The translations under genes and the position numbers were made by a program. DNA of 64,000 nucleotides from Clostridiales bacterium (lineage in GTDB: Bacteria; Bacillota; Clostridia; Oscillospirales; Acutalibacteraceae): NCBI GenBank assembly GCA_019422525.1, contig JAHZDE010000003.1:186001-250000 (forward strand), in the 5' to 3' direction. Shown piece after piece: positions 34,934-48,600 of the stretch. The first letter of the stretch is position 1, and each line of letters begins with the position of its first letter. Below the pieces are notes generated by a model. That model ran no database searches and was not told where the DNA came from. It was given only the letters and a program-made list of their open reading frames with translations.

Positions 34934-38473
<3,540 letters not shown>

Positions 38474-38489
38474 CGTTCAACCCCCAACA

Positions 38490-41400
38490 TTACATTGTCT
38501 CGTCGCCGTTGCCAGTACTGTCACCAAACAGGTCATCCAGACCGTCGTCATGCATAACGCTATACAAATCGTCATCCTCATCGTCGGGATTCTCCATGGT
38601 ATAGCCATCCATTTCCCCTTCTTCGGCGACGGTAGGCTCGTCAAAAGAATCTCCGGACTGGATGTATCCGTCGTCCTCATCATCGAAGTCCTGCTTCAAA
38701 TCAATCTCTTCGTTATTCTTATCCAGCACCTTAATATCCAGACCCAAAGACTGCAGTTCCTTAATCAGAACCTTGAAGGACTCGGGCACACCGGGCTTAG
38801 GAATATTCTGGCCCTTGACAATGGCCTCATAGGTCTTCACACGGCCCACCACGTCGTCGGACTTCACCGTCAGGATTTCCTGCAGGGTGTAAGCTGCGCC
38901 GTAAGCTTCCAGGGCCCAAACTTCCATCTCACCGAAACGCTGGCCGCCGAACTGAGCTTTACCACCCAGAGGCTGCTGGGTAACCAGAGAGTACGGACCA
39001 GTGGAACGGGCGTGAATTTTATCGTCAACCAAATGGTGGAGCTTGAGGTAATACATATAACCAACGGTAACCGGGTTGTCGAAATACTCACCGGTACGGC
39101 CATCACGAAGCCAGAACTTACCATCTTCGCTCATGCCGGCCATTTTAAAGCACTCACGGATATCCTCTTCATGAGCACCGTCGAACACAGGGGTCATAAT
39201 CTTCCATCCCAGTGCCTTGGCGGCCATACCCAGATGGACTTCCAGTACCTGTCCGATATTCATACGGGAAGGCACGCCCAAGGGGTTCAGCACAATATCC
39301 AGGGGAGTACCATCAGGCAGGAACGGCATTTCTTCCATAGGCAGAATCCGGGAAACAACACCCTTGTTACCATGACGGCCTGCCATCTTATCGCCGACAG
39401 AAATCTTTCTCTTCTGAGCAATGTAGCAGCGAACCACTTTGTTTACGCCAGGGCTCAGCTCGTCGTGGCTGTTTTCGCGGGTAAACACTTTTACGTCCAC
39501 CACAATACCATATTCACCATGAGGCACACGCAAAGAAGTATCGCGAACTTCTCTTGCTTTTTCGCCAAAGATAGCACGGAGCAGGCGCTCTTCTGCGGTC
39601 AGCTCGGTTTCGCCCTTGGGGGTAACCTTACCTACCAGAATATCGCCCGCACGGACATCGGCGCCCACACGGATAATTCCACGGTCATCCAAATCGCGGA
39701 GCAAATCTTCATTAACGTTGGGAATATCACGGGTAATCTCTTCCGGTCCCAGTTTGGTATCACGGGCTTCCATTTCGTGCTCCTCAATATGGATGGAGGT
39801 ATACACGTCATCCCGGACAATCTTCTCGTTAATCAGAACGGCGTCCTCGTAGTTATAACCTTCCCAGGTCATAAAGCCAATCAGGGCGTTCTTGCCCAGA
39901 GAAATTTCACCGTTGCAAATAGCAGGGCCGTCAGCAATCACGTCGCCCTCTTCCACCCGGTCGCCTCTGTCAACCACGGGAACCTGGTTAATACAGGTGC
40001 TCTGGTTGGAGCGCAGGAACTTCGTAATCTGATAGGTGTCCACTTCGCCGTTATCAGCCGTCACGCGCACCTCAGTAGCGCTAACGCTGCGGACAATACC
40101 GGCACGCTTTGCCAGTACACACACGCCGGAGTCTACGCCGGCCTTATATTCCATACCGGTGCCCACAATAGGAGCCTCGGTCTTCAGCAGCGGCACAGCC
40201 TGGCGCTGCATGTTAGAACCCATCAATGCACGGTTAGCGTCATCGTTTTCCAGGAAGGGAATCATAGCGGTAGCCACAGAAACCACCATTCGAGGAGATA
40301 CATCCATAAAGTCGGCCTTCCGGCGGTCCACTTCCACAAAGCTCTCTCTGTGACGGCCGTTCACCTTGTTGTGCAGGAAGCAGCCGTTCTCATCCAACGG
40401 TTCGTTAGCCTGCGCCACAATGTAGTTATCTTCCACGTCAGCGGTCATATACACCACTTCGTCGGTAACTCTTCCGGTTTCCTTGTCCACCCGGCGGAAA
40501 GGAGCCTCCACAAAGCCATACTCGTTAATTCTTGCAAAAGTTGCCAGATAGGAAATCAGACCGATGTTGGGGCCTTCAGGCGTTTCAATAGGACACATAC
40601 GGCCATAGTGGCTGTAGTGAACGTCACGCACCTCAAATCCGGCGCGGTCACGGGACAGACCGCCGGGGCCCAGTGCAGACAGACGACGCTTGTGTGTCAG
40701 TTCTGCCAGAGGGTTCGTCTGGTCCATAAACTGGGACAGCGGAGAGGAGCCGAAGAACTCCTTAATAGCCGCTACCACAGGACGAATATTGATCAAAGAG
40801 TGAGGGGTCAGAGCTTCCGGGTCCTGAGCCTGCAGGGTCATACGTTCCCGAATCACTCTTTCCAGACGGGAGAAACCAATGCGGAACTGGTTCTGCAGCA
40901 ACTCGCCTACAGAACGAATCCGGCGGTTGCCCAAATGGTCAATATCATCAGTGGTGCCCAAGCCCATAGCCAGGCAGTTCATATAGTTAATAGAAGAGAA
41001 AATATCATCGATAATAATGTGCTTGGGAATCAAATCATCAGCACGGGCACGAATGGTATCCTTCAGTTCTTCCTCGTCATCGCCGCAGCTTTCCAGAATC
41101 TCAGCCAAGACGGAGAAACGCACCCGCTCGTTGATGCCACATTCTTCCTTAGCATCAAAGCTTACATACTTGGAAATATCCACCATACCGTTGGAAATTA
41201 CCTTAACCTCACGATCGCCTACTTCCACAAAAGCAACCGTGACACCGGCATTGTCGATTTCCTCTGCCAAGCTGCGGGAAACCACTTGTCCTGCTTCTGC
41301 CATCACTTCACCGGTCATGGGGTTCACAATCGGCTGGGTCAGCTTCTGGTCGGTAATACGGCCGGCCAAATTCAGCTTTTTGTTGTATTTATAACGGCCA

Positions 41401-42212
41401 ACCCGGGAAAGATCATAGCGGCGGGCATCAAAGAACAACCCGTTGATATGGGACTGAGCGCTGTCAACAGTAGGCGGCTCACTGGGGCGCAGCTTGCGGT
41501 ATACTTCCAGCAAGCCCTCATCCATGCTGTGGGTGGTATCCTTTTCCAGAGTAGCCTCGATGCGGTCATCGGTACCAAAATAGTTACGGATTTCCTCATC
41601 GGTACCAAGTCCCAAAGCGCGCAGGAATACCGTTACCGGAATCTTACGGTTTTTATCAATACGCACATAGAAAACATCGTTAGCATCGTTTTCATATTCC
41701 AGCCATGCGCCGCGGTTAGGGATCACAGTAGAGCTGAACAATTCCTTACCGGTCTTATCATACTCCATTTTGTAGTACACACCGGGGGAACGCACCAACT
41801 GGGAAACAATCACGCGCTCGGCGCCGTTAATCACAAAAGTACCGCTATCGGTCATCAACGGGAAGTCGCCCATAAACACTTCGGATTCCTTAATTTCACC
41901 GGTCTCCTTGTTCAGCAGGCGGGCAGTTACCCGAAGGGCCTTTGCATAAGTGGCGTCTCGCTCTTTACACTCAATCACGCTGTAATTGGGCTCGTCGTCC
42001 AGTTTATAGTTGACAAAATCCAGCACCAAATTCCCGGTAAAGTCCGTAATACCCGAAACATCACGGAATACCTCTTTCAGTCCCTCATCCAGGAACCACT
42101 GATAGGAATTCTTCTGCACCTCAATCAGGTTCGGCATCTGCAGAACTTCATCGATGCGGGAAAAGCTCATGCGGGTGTTTTTGCCCAACTGCACCGGTTT
42201 GACATTCACCAT
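38490..42212 (-). CDS. rpoB: RNA polymerase beta subunit
   Basis: 1240 residues from MVNVKPVQLG at 42212. In-frame sequence reaches 42386, but the conserved RpoB start and a GGAG favour 42212; a GTG four codons upstream is the alternative. The rifampicin region reads GSSPLSQFMDQTNPLAEL, with Pro where E. coli has Gln510. The active-site and flap regions (e.g. AGRHGNKGVVS) are complete. The C-terminal tail is acidic (DFDDEDDGYIQ). rplJ/rplL, which often precede rpoB, are absent; rpoB has its own promoter. Confidence 0.99.
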   Translation of the reverse strand: MVNVKPVQLGKNTRMSFSRIDEVLQMPNLIEVQKNSYQWFLDEGLKEVFRDVSGITDFTGNLVLDFVNYKLDDEPNYSVIECKERDATYAKALRVTARLLNKETGEIKESEVFMGDFPLMTDSGTFVINGAERVIVSQLVRSPGVYYKMEYDKTGKELFSSTVIPNRGAWLEYENDANDVFYVRIDKNRKIPVTVFLRALGLGTDEEIRNYFGTDDRIEATLEKDTTHSMDEGLLEVYRKLRPSEPPTVDSAQSHINGLFFDARRYDLSRVGRYKYNKKLNLAGRITDQKLTQPIVNPMTGEVMAEAGQVVSRSLAEEIDNAGVTVAFVEVGDREVKVISNGMVDISKYVSFDAKEECGINERVRFSVLAEILESCGDDEEELKDTIRARADDLIPKHIIIDDIFSSINYMNCLAMGLGTTDDIDHLGNRRIRSVGELLQNQFRIGFSRLERVIRERMTLQAQDPEALTPHSLINIRPVVAAIKEFFGSSPLSQFMDQTNPLAELTHKRRLSALGPGGLSRDRAGFEVRDVHYSHYGRMCPIETPEGPNIGLISYLATFARINEYGFVEAPFRRVDKETGRVTDEVVYMTADVEDNYIVAQANEPLDENGCFLHNKVNGRHRESFVEVDRRKADFMDVSPRMVVSVATAMIPFLENDDANRALMGSNMQRQAVPLLKTEAPIVGTGMEYKAGVDSGVCVLAKRAGIVRSVSATEVRVTADNGEVDTYQITKFLRSNQSTCINQVPVVDRGDRVEEGDVIADGPAICNGEISLGKNALIGFMTWEGYNYEDAVLINEKIVRDDVYTSIHIEEHEMEARDTKLGPEEITRDIPNVNEDLLRDLDDRGIIRVGADVRAGDILVGKVTPKGETELTAEERLLRAIFGEKAREVRDTSLRVPHGEYGIVVDVKVFTRENSHDELSPGVNKVVRCYIAQKRKISVGDKMAGRHGNKGVVSRILPMEEMPFLPDGTPLDIVLNPLGVPSRMNIGQVLEVHLGMAAKALGWKIMTPVFDGAHEEDIRECFKMAGMSEDGKFWLRDGRTGEYFDNPVTVGYMYYLKLHHLVDDKIHARSTGPYSLVTQQPLGGKAQFGGQRFGEMEVWALEAYGAAYTLQEILTVKSDDVVGRVKTYEAIVKGQNIPKPGVPESFKVLIKELQSLGLDIKVLDKNNEEIDLKQDFDDEDDGYIQSGDSFDEPTVAEEGEMDGYTMENPDDEDDDLYSVMHDDGLDDLFGDSTGNGDETM

Positions 42213-42412
42213 TGGCTCAATCACTCCATTCCAATATTTACCATTCTGCCGCGCCGGCAAGCTGTGGCTGATCTCCCGCCGCTTTACCGGCGTCCTCTCC
42301 GCTTTTTGGACCGCGACAATTTTTTCTGAAAACACTTGCGTTTTTTTGAAAGATGTGCTAAACTGTATCAGGACTTTGTGAAACACAATAATCCATGATA
42401 ATGCAGTATATT

Positions 42413-42441
42413 AGTTTATAATATATCTTTTATTTTGTCAA
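42413..42441 (-). promoter_or_regulatory. rpoB promoter and 195-nt leader
   Basis: TTGACA (42436-42441), 17 bp, TAAACT (42413-42418). Transcription starts near 42406, leaving a leader of about 195 nt with no gene I can support. Confidence 0.75.
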
Positions 42442-42457
42442 GGCTTTTTCCTTGAAG

Positions 42458-42484
42458 AAGTGGGTTTTTGCCCACTTTTTTTGA
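42458..42484 (+). terminator. Plus-strand terminator upstream of rpoB
   Basis: AAGTGGG-TTTTTG-CCCACTTTTTTT. It is 17 bp upstream of the rpoB -35 and points away from rpoB, so it can only stop transcription leaving the rpoB side. Confidence 0.7.
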
Positions 42485-42675
42485 TTTTATCCTCTTTTTT
42501 GGCGATTATAATTCTATTTTCGAAATATATCATCTCTAATACCTATTTTACAAAGCACTTTCCAAATGAGGTCTGGAAAGTGCTTTTCTTTGATTAAATT
42601 TCGATTTTAGAATTATTTTTGTTAAAAACACCCGGCTACGTGTTACAAAATAATCATCCTGTTTTTATAAAAAAG
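42485..42675. other. Gene-less AT-rich spacer with a second hairpin
   Basis: No coding sequence seen. A perfect stem AAAGCACTTTCCA / TGGAAAGTGCTTT at 42552-42586 is followed by TTCTTTGATT on the plus strand. A TATAAT at about 42508-42513 on the plus strand could start a short RNA ending at this hairpin, but its -35 is poorly spaced. Confidence 0.45.
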
Positions 42676-42676
42676 A

Positions 42677-42703
42677 AGGACCGGCAAGTCTATACCGGTC
42701 CTT
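42677..42703 (-). terminator. Terminator of the XRE gene at 42742
   Basis: AAGGACCGG-10-CCGGTCCTT then CTTTTTTATA on the minus strand. Confidence 0.85.
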
Positions 42704-42741
42704 TTCCTATTCAGTTTTTGTAATCCCAGATATGAACCCTT

Positions 42742-43002
42742 TCAACCGCTGGGATTATCGGTCCTTCCCAAAAGCCAGTCCACTGAGACGTTCAAAATAT
42801 TGGCCAGCGCCGCCAGCTCAAAATCCGTTACGTATCGAATCTGTCCTTCCAGCTTGGAAAGTCCCGAAGCGTTCATATCCACACCGTTTACCTGCAATTG
42901 GGCCAGCAGCTCCTTTTGCTTCATTCCCTGATTCTTTCGGGCAATTTCTACCCGGGCGCCTACCAAATTCCGGTTGCCCAGGGCCTGCTTACGCAATCTC
43001 AT
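42742..43002 (-). CDS. XRE-family helix-turn-helix regulator
   Basis: 86 residues from the ATG at 43002, with GGGGG eight bases upstream. One Cro/C1-type domain: ARVEIARKNQGMKQKELLAQLQ, an extended loop (VNGVDMNASGLSKLEGQ), then YVTDFELAALANILNVSVDWLLG. No extra sensor domain. It has its own promoter and terminator, divergent from pncA across about 380 bp. It may control itself and the NAD salvage pair; that is inference from position. Confidence 0.85.
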   Translation of the reverse strand: MRLRKQALGNRNLVGARVEIARKNQGMKQKELLAQLQVNGVDMNASGLSKLEGQIRYVTDFELAALANILNVSVDWLLGRTDNPSG

Positions 43003-43176
43003 CCTTGTTTCCCCCAAATAGTACAAATCTGCAAAACCAATGCCGTCGGCAAGACGAGAACCATCCCATGCTGAAAACACAGGCGTCCTGTTTTCACAAC
43101 ATCAGGCGGCCAAACCGGGCTTTCAAATGATTTTCCATTGGGCAAAGCACAATTCCACCGCCAACTGAACGATACT

Positions 43177-43312
43177 ATTATAGCCTCTTATTTCTTAAAA
43201 TGCAATACCAAGTGAAAAAACTACTGAAAAATCATTTTGAATAGGATTATTTTTGGTATCTTCCCATATTTCGATTTTCAAATTGTACTTTTTCGGCGTT
43301 ATTTGTTATAAT
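43177..43312. promoter_or_regulatory. Divergent promoters of the XRE gene and pncA with a shared dyad
   Basis: Minus: TTGCAT (43200-43205), 17 bp, TATAAT (43177-43182). Plus: TTGTAC (43283-43288), 18 bp ending TGT, TATAAT (43307-43312). Between them a 7-bp inverted repeat, ATACCAA (43205-43211) and TTGGTAT (43253-43259), touches the minus -35. No gene lies in 43003-43384. Confidence 0.6.
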
Positions 43313-43384
43313 AGATGTCAGGACACCCCCATGTGGATCCGTTCCCCCTGTTGGGACATGTTTTTTCGGAAAGGTTGTGATGTT

Positions 43385-44056
43385 ATGAAACTTGCCGCTC
43401 TCCCGTCGGAAGCAACTATACTGCGGGACGCTTTTCCGGCTGCCTTTTCAGCAGCACCAGCCGCCCTATCCTCCTTCCCACCGGAGTCCTCGGCATTGGT
43501 GGTCATGGATTTAATTAACGGCTTTGCTGTAGAAGGAGCTTTATATAGTCCTAATACCGCTTCCCTCCTTCCTGCCGCTGCCAATCTGATGCAGGCCTGC
43601 CGGTCAAGGAACATCCCCATCCTGTTTTTTGCCGACAGCCATCCTTCTGACAGCCCGGAGTTCTCTTCTTATCCCGTGCATTGTTTGCAGGGTTCCGAGG
43701 AATCTCGGCCTGTAGATTTACTGGAAAAAGAAGGCGGCTATCGTCTGTTTCCCAAAAATTCCACCAACGGTTTTTTGGAACCTGCTTTTGGGCAATGGCT
43801 GGCGGAAAATCCCGCCGTCACCCGATTTATCGTCATCGGCTGTTGTACGGATATTTGCGTGCAGCAGTTCGCCCTCACGCTTAAAACAGAATTTAACCGA
43901 CAAAACCGTCCCAGCCAGATTGTCGTGCCCATTGATTTGACCGCAACCTATGATACTCCAGGCCATCCGGCCTTTATCACCGAATTGGCCTCTTATCAAA
44001 ACATGCAGACCAGCGGCGTGGAACTGATCTCCACTCTCGCCGCCGACCCAATTTGA
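43385..44056 (+). CDS. pncA: Nicotinamidase / cysteine hydrolase
   Basis: 223 residues from the ATG at 43385 (GAAAGG ten bases upstream). Isochorismatase fold with the catalytic triad D42 (VVMDLINGF), K124 (FPKNSTNGF) and C158 (GCCTDICV). The nicotinamidase metal site is visible as D84-x-H86 in ADSHPSD and H99 in YPVHC. It turns nicotinamide into nicotinate, the substrate of the next gene, pncB, 36 bp downstream. The N-terminal ~35 residues are Ala/Pro-rich and not conserved. Confidence 0.9.
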   Translation: MKLAALPSEATILRDAFPAAFSAAPAALSSFPPESSALVVMDLINGFAVEGALYSPNTASLLPAAANLMQACRSRNIPILFFADSHPSDSPEFSSYPVHCLQGSEESRPVDLLEKEGGYRLFPKNSTNGFLEPAFGQWLAENPAVTRFIVIGCCTDICVQQFALTLKTEFNRQNRPSQIVVPIDLTATYDTPGHPAFITELASYQNMQTSGVELISTLAADPI

Positions 44057-44092
44057 AACCGGAAAACCGGAAAAAGAAAGGTTCTGAACACT

Positions 44093-45568
44093 ATGACCCA
44101 GCCTACTATGACTCAGTCTACTTCGACGATTACCAAAAACCTGACTATGCTGACGGACTTCTATGAAATCACCATGGCAAACGGCTATTTTGCCAACGGC
44201 TTTCAGGATACCATTGTCTATTTTGATATGTTTTTCAGAAAGGTCCCCGACCAGGGCGGTTTTGCCATTATGGCCGGCGTCCAGCAGTTGGTGGATTATC
44301 TAACTAACCTGAATTTTACCGATGAGGATATTCAGTTTCTGCGAGACAAGCACCTGTTCAGCGACGCTTTTTTGGACTATCTGCGCAATTTCCAATTTGC
44401 CTGCGATGTATGGGCTGTTCCGGAAGGAACCCCCATTTTCCCCGGTGAACCCATTGTCACCGTCCGCGGCCCCGCCATTCAGGCACAGTTTATCGAAACC
44501 ATGGTGCTGCTGGCCATTAACCATCAGTCCTTGATTGCCACCAAAGCAAACCGGATTGTCCGGGCTGCCGAAGGCCGGGCCGTTATGGAATTCGGTTCCC
44601 GCCGTGCGCAGGGCTTTGACGGTGCTGTTTATGGCGCCCGGGCTGCTTATATCGGTGGCTGTATCGGTACTGCCTGCACCATTACCGACCGGGATTTCGG
44701 TGTACCGGCACTGGGCACCATGGCTCACAGCTGGATTCAGCTGTTCCCCAGCGAGGAAGAGGCTTTCCGCGCCTATGCAAAAGAATATCCCCATCAATGC
44801 ACCTTACTGGTAGATACCTACAACGTGCTGAAGTCCGGCGTACCCAACGCCATCAAAATTTTCAACGAAGTACTGGTTCCCCAAGGCTTCCGTCCCGCAG
44901 GCATCCGCATTGACAGTGGTGATATTACCTATCTTTCCCGCAAAGCGCGGAAAATGCTGGATGCTGCCGGTTTTGAGGACTGCAAAATCTGTGCTTCCAA
45001 CTCTCTGGATGAGTACATTATTCGTGATATGCTGATTCAGGGCGCCAAGGTAGACTCTTTCGGCGTAGGCGAAAGACTAATTACCTCTTCTTCCGAACCG
45101 GTATTTGGCGGTGTGTATAAGCTGTCCGGCGTGGAAGATAAAAACGGCCATATTATTCCCAAGATTAAAATTAGCGAAAATGTCAGCAAAATTACCACTC
45201 CCTGCTTCAAGGAAGTGTGGCGTTTGTTTGATAAAGAAACCGGCAAAGCCATTGCCGACGTGATTACCCTCCATGACGAAGTGATTGATGAAAGCCGGCC
45301 TTACATTCTCTTTGACCCGGAGCACATCTGGAAGCGCAAGACAGTGGAAAACTTCCGGGCAGTGCGTCTGCGCCAGAAGATTTTCGAAAATGGCCGCTGC
45401 CTGATGAAAGAGCGGGAGCTTTCGGAAATCCGCTCCTACTGTATGGAGCAGGTAGACACTCTTTGGGAAGAAGTAACCCGTTTTGAGAATCCCCATAAGT
45501 ACTATGTTGACCTTTCCCAGTCTCTGTGGGACGAGAAAAACCGTCTGCTTTCCGAGCACATGTTCTAA
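44093..45568 (+). CDS. pncB: Nicotinate phosphoribosyltransferase
   Basis: 491 residues. LTDFYEITMANGYF is the family opening. The substrate region MEFGSRRAQGFDGA and phosphate-binding RIDSGDITYLSRKARKML are intact, as is the loop SFGVGERLITS. It makes nicotinate mononucleotide from nicotinate and PRPP in the Preiss-Handler route to NAD. Forms an operon with pncA ending at a strong terminator. Confidence 0.96.
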   Translation: MTQPTMTQSTSTITKNLTMLTDFYEITMANGYFANGFQDTIVYFDMFFRKVPDQGGFAIMAGVQQLVDYLTNLNFTDEDIQFLRDKHLFSDAFLDYLRNFQFACDVWAVPEGTPIFPGEPIVTVRGPAIQAQFIETMVLLAINHQSLIATKANRIVRAAEGRAVMEFGSRRAQGFDGAVYGARAAYIGGCIGTACTITDRDFGVPALGTMAHSWIQLFPSEEEAFRAYAKEYPHQCTLLVDTYNVLKSGVPNAIKIFNEVLVPQGFRPAGIRIDSGDITYLSRKARKMLDAAGFEDCKICASNSLDEYIIRDMLIQGAKVDSFGVGERLITSSSEPVFGGVYKLSGVEDKNGHIIPKIKISENVSKITTPCFKEVWRLFDKETGKAIADVITLHDEVIDESRPYILFDPEHIWKRKTVENFRAVRLRQKIFENGRCLMKERELSEIRSYCMEQVDTLWEEVTRFENPHKYYVDLSQSLWDEKNRLLSEHMF

Positions 45569-45583
45569 TTCCATCTACATTCA

Positions 45584-45618
45584 AAAGCCCCGCACCGATA
45601 AAAACGGTGCGGGGCTTT
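45584..45618. terminator. Shared terminator of pncAB and the tubulin/vWA operon
   Basis: AAAGCCCCGCACCG-6-CGGTGCGGGGCTTT with T-rich right flank and A-rich left flank, between converging transcripts. Confidence 0.9.
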
Positions 45619-45631
45619 CTTTTTGATTGTT

Positions 45632-48600
45632 TTACAGTGGCTCGTCCTTATTGTCAAAGGGGGTGGGTCCAGTGATATGATTTCCGAGAGAGAATGGATA
45701 TTTCTTTAAGTATTTTACGAATCCTCTCCCATATTCGTCCTGACGGAATACAGTCCAAAGTTCTTCCCGCTTGGCAGTAGCCGGCTCGTTAATCAGATAG
45801 GCATATTGAATTTCCACCCATTTGGCCATGCCTTCCCAAACTTCGCCATCCATATCCTTTCCATACTTTTCAATCAGATGTTTTTCATCCCAATTGGTAT
45901 ACTGCCAGATATGGGTCAGTTCATGAGCAATGGTCATCATGGATTGAAGCCTGGGGGCTCCATTTTCCAGCATCAGGGTATATCCATTGCGGTCTTTGAT
46001 GGCAACTCCCAGTGTACGTCCATCCATATTGGGTGTGGGTACAAAGGATTTTCCAAGCCTCCGGCTGAGCTTTTTGGTATTCACCATTTCCACCTTAATG
46101 GGAACCCGCAGACTAATTCCATAAAACGCCTCCATGTTGCGCTTGACGTCCATGAAGATTTTCGTAAACTCACTTCCGGTTTTGACAGCAGTACGGCCAC
46201 AGTTCATGCAGCGTTCTCGTCCGTCCACCAGCGTTTCATACTCGGTTCCCACAATTTCGGCTCCGCAGAAGTCACAGTAATGCTTTCCGCTTTGCCCCGG
46301 TATAAAGGTCTTTTCCACATTCCGGGCAATGTCCTTGTTGTCCCGGGCCTGTTTGAGGGAATTCTTATCAAATCCCATCTCGCCCAGATATTTCAGTGTC
46401 TGAGACACATCCAAGGCTGCAGGCATGGCTTCAAATCCATACAGCAGATAGTACCGCTGGAAATATGGCGCCCTCTCCCGACTGGCTTTCGCCTTGGAAG
46501 AAACTTCATCCTCTGTGGTAAAGTCGATTTTCCCCTCATCATCGCCGTCCTGCGGTTCACCTTGGGGTACCGCCGGTTGGCCGTCTTCCGCTCTCCAGTT
46601 CATTCTGGATTCCGTAGGTTTCCCTTCTGCCGGCTCGTTTGCCGATGTGGGGGGTTCTCCTGCGGGTTCGTTGACCGGTGCATCGGGAGTTTCGCCAACT
46701 GGTTCGCTGACTGGCGTCCCAGGTGTTCCTTCTGTAGGCGTATTCACTGGTTCGCCGGTCTCCTCTCCGCCCTTTTTCTTACGGCGGAATAACTTTCGGA
46801 AGAAATCTTTGATCTTTCGACCGGTCTTTTTCAGGCCGTCGCCAATCCTTCCAAAGAAGCCTTTTTTCTTCTCGGGCTCCTTCTTTTCCCCATCGGGAAC
46901 ACCCTCTGCCGGCTCCTGTGGTGTCTCACCCTCTCCTTCCGGCGTATTACCCCCAGATTCGCCTTCTGGCTCCTGAGGCGGGTTCATACTCCGAGACAGG
47001 GTATGGGTATGCCAATCCAGATAATCCCAAACGATTTCCAGAATCCGGCGCAAGTTCCGTTCCACCGCAATAAGCAATCCCAAATCCAGCTGGCTGTCCT
47101 CCACAATATAAATAGAGCGGTCGTCGATAGGACAGTCTTCGCCGCCTGCCAGTGTATAACTCATAGGGCAGTCTTTTTCAAAAGCGTTATACTTTCCGTC
47201 TTCTCCGTCTACCTCCACATCACCGGTCAACGCGGTGATGAAGCCCTGATTTTCTGCAAACAGGGTTCGGAAAATCTCGTTAAACAGCAGGGTAATGGTA
47301 TACCGTACCCGAGGTGTCAGCTTTCCGCCATTTTCCGGCAGTTCAATACGCAAAATCGGTTTATTCCGGTACACACGTCCGGGCACACCGTTAATCTCCA
47401 CCCGCTTGGCGGTACTAAAGTCGTTATACCGGTTCATAATATAATAAGCCGGGGTTTCCACCGAAATATCGGCAAATTCCCGAATGACTTTCATACCGGA
47501 AATATCGCGGCAATCGCCCATTTTCTCTGAAGGACGGCTCTTTTCAATGGTATACCGCCGCACTTGCCGGTACGAAGGCCGCCCGGAAATATGGTCGGCA
47601 GCACGGCGTACCAATACCTGTCCGTCACCGGAAAGGCACAGCATCTCGTAATACTTTCCGTCAAAAGTAAAGAACTGACCGGGCAAATGGCTTTGGAAAA
47701 CATGGGCCCGCAGCTCAGAACCCAAATAATGCCGTTCACCCATTTCGTCTTCGGCGATATAGGCGGCGCTTTTCAGCTGGGTCACGCAATAACGGATAAA
47801 ATCAGCATCGTCCAGATAGTACTCGGTCTCCACCCGGCCAGCTTCACTGTTATAACGCTCCCGGGTGCGCAGCAAACTCATATCAAAAGGCCGCTGACAT
47901 CCCGGAACCATAATTTCCCGGTTGGCTGCTTCCAGCACATTGCCCTCATAGTCCTCTTTTGCTGGACAGGCCTCCATGGCGCCAGCATAGCACTGGTAAA
48001 TCCCATACCACACCTGTTCTCTCAGCCCCAAACCGGTTTCAGGCAAACCCATCAGGGACAATTCTTTTTTCAGCGCTTCTTCCCGTACGCCGCCGGTACT
48101 CATCAGCAGAATCAATCGGAAGGAAACATTCCGAACCGTGCGGGCATAGTCTGCCACAATATAAGGAATGGCCTTGGGGTCAGCGGCGAAAATCTTGTCG
48201 TTGTCGGCCATATAATCCTTGAGCAGGTATTCGGAAACAATCACATTCACAAAGCCCTGTTCCCGGGAACGGGTAGCAAAGTTCCGAAGGATTTCAAACA
48301 TATTGAAGGATTCATCTTCAACGGTCATATAGTGATTTTCGCGGATTTCTGCGCTCCAGAAGTCCGGCGTGGTGGTAAACACTCTCTGGAAGGTTTCCTG
48401 TTCGGTAGGTAGCCCAGCGTATTTCATCAACTCATAGTAATACTGCCGGTCAATCCAGTGAATATCGGAAACCGGGAACGCTTCGCCTCCATACCAGAAG
48501 GTATGGCTGACCTGATTTTTCAGCGCCACCGCCGATACCTCAGTACCAAGCCCCAGATACCGGGAGATATTGGGGAATAGGCGATGATGGAGGTATTCCT

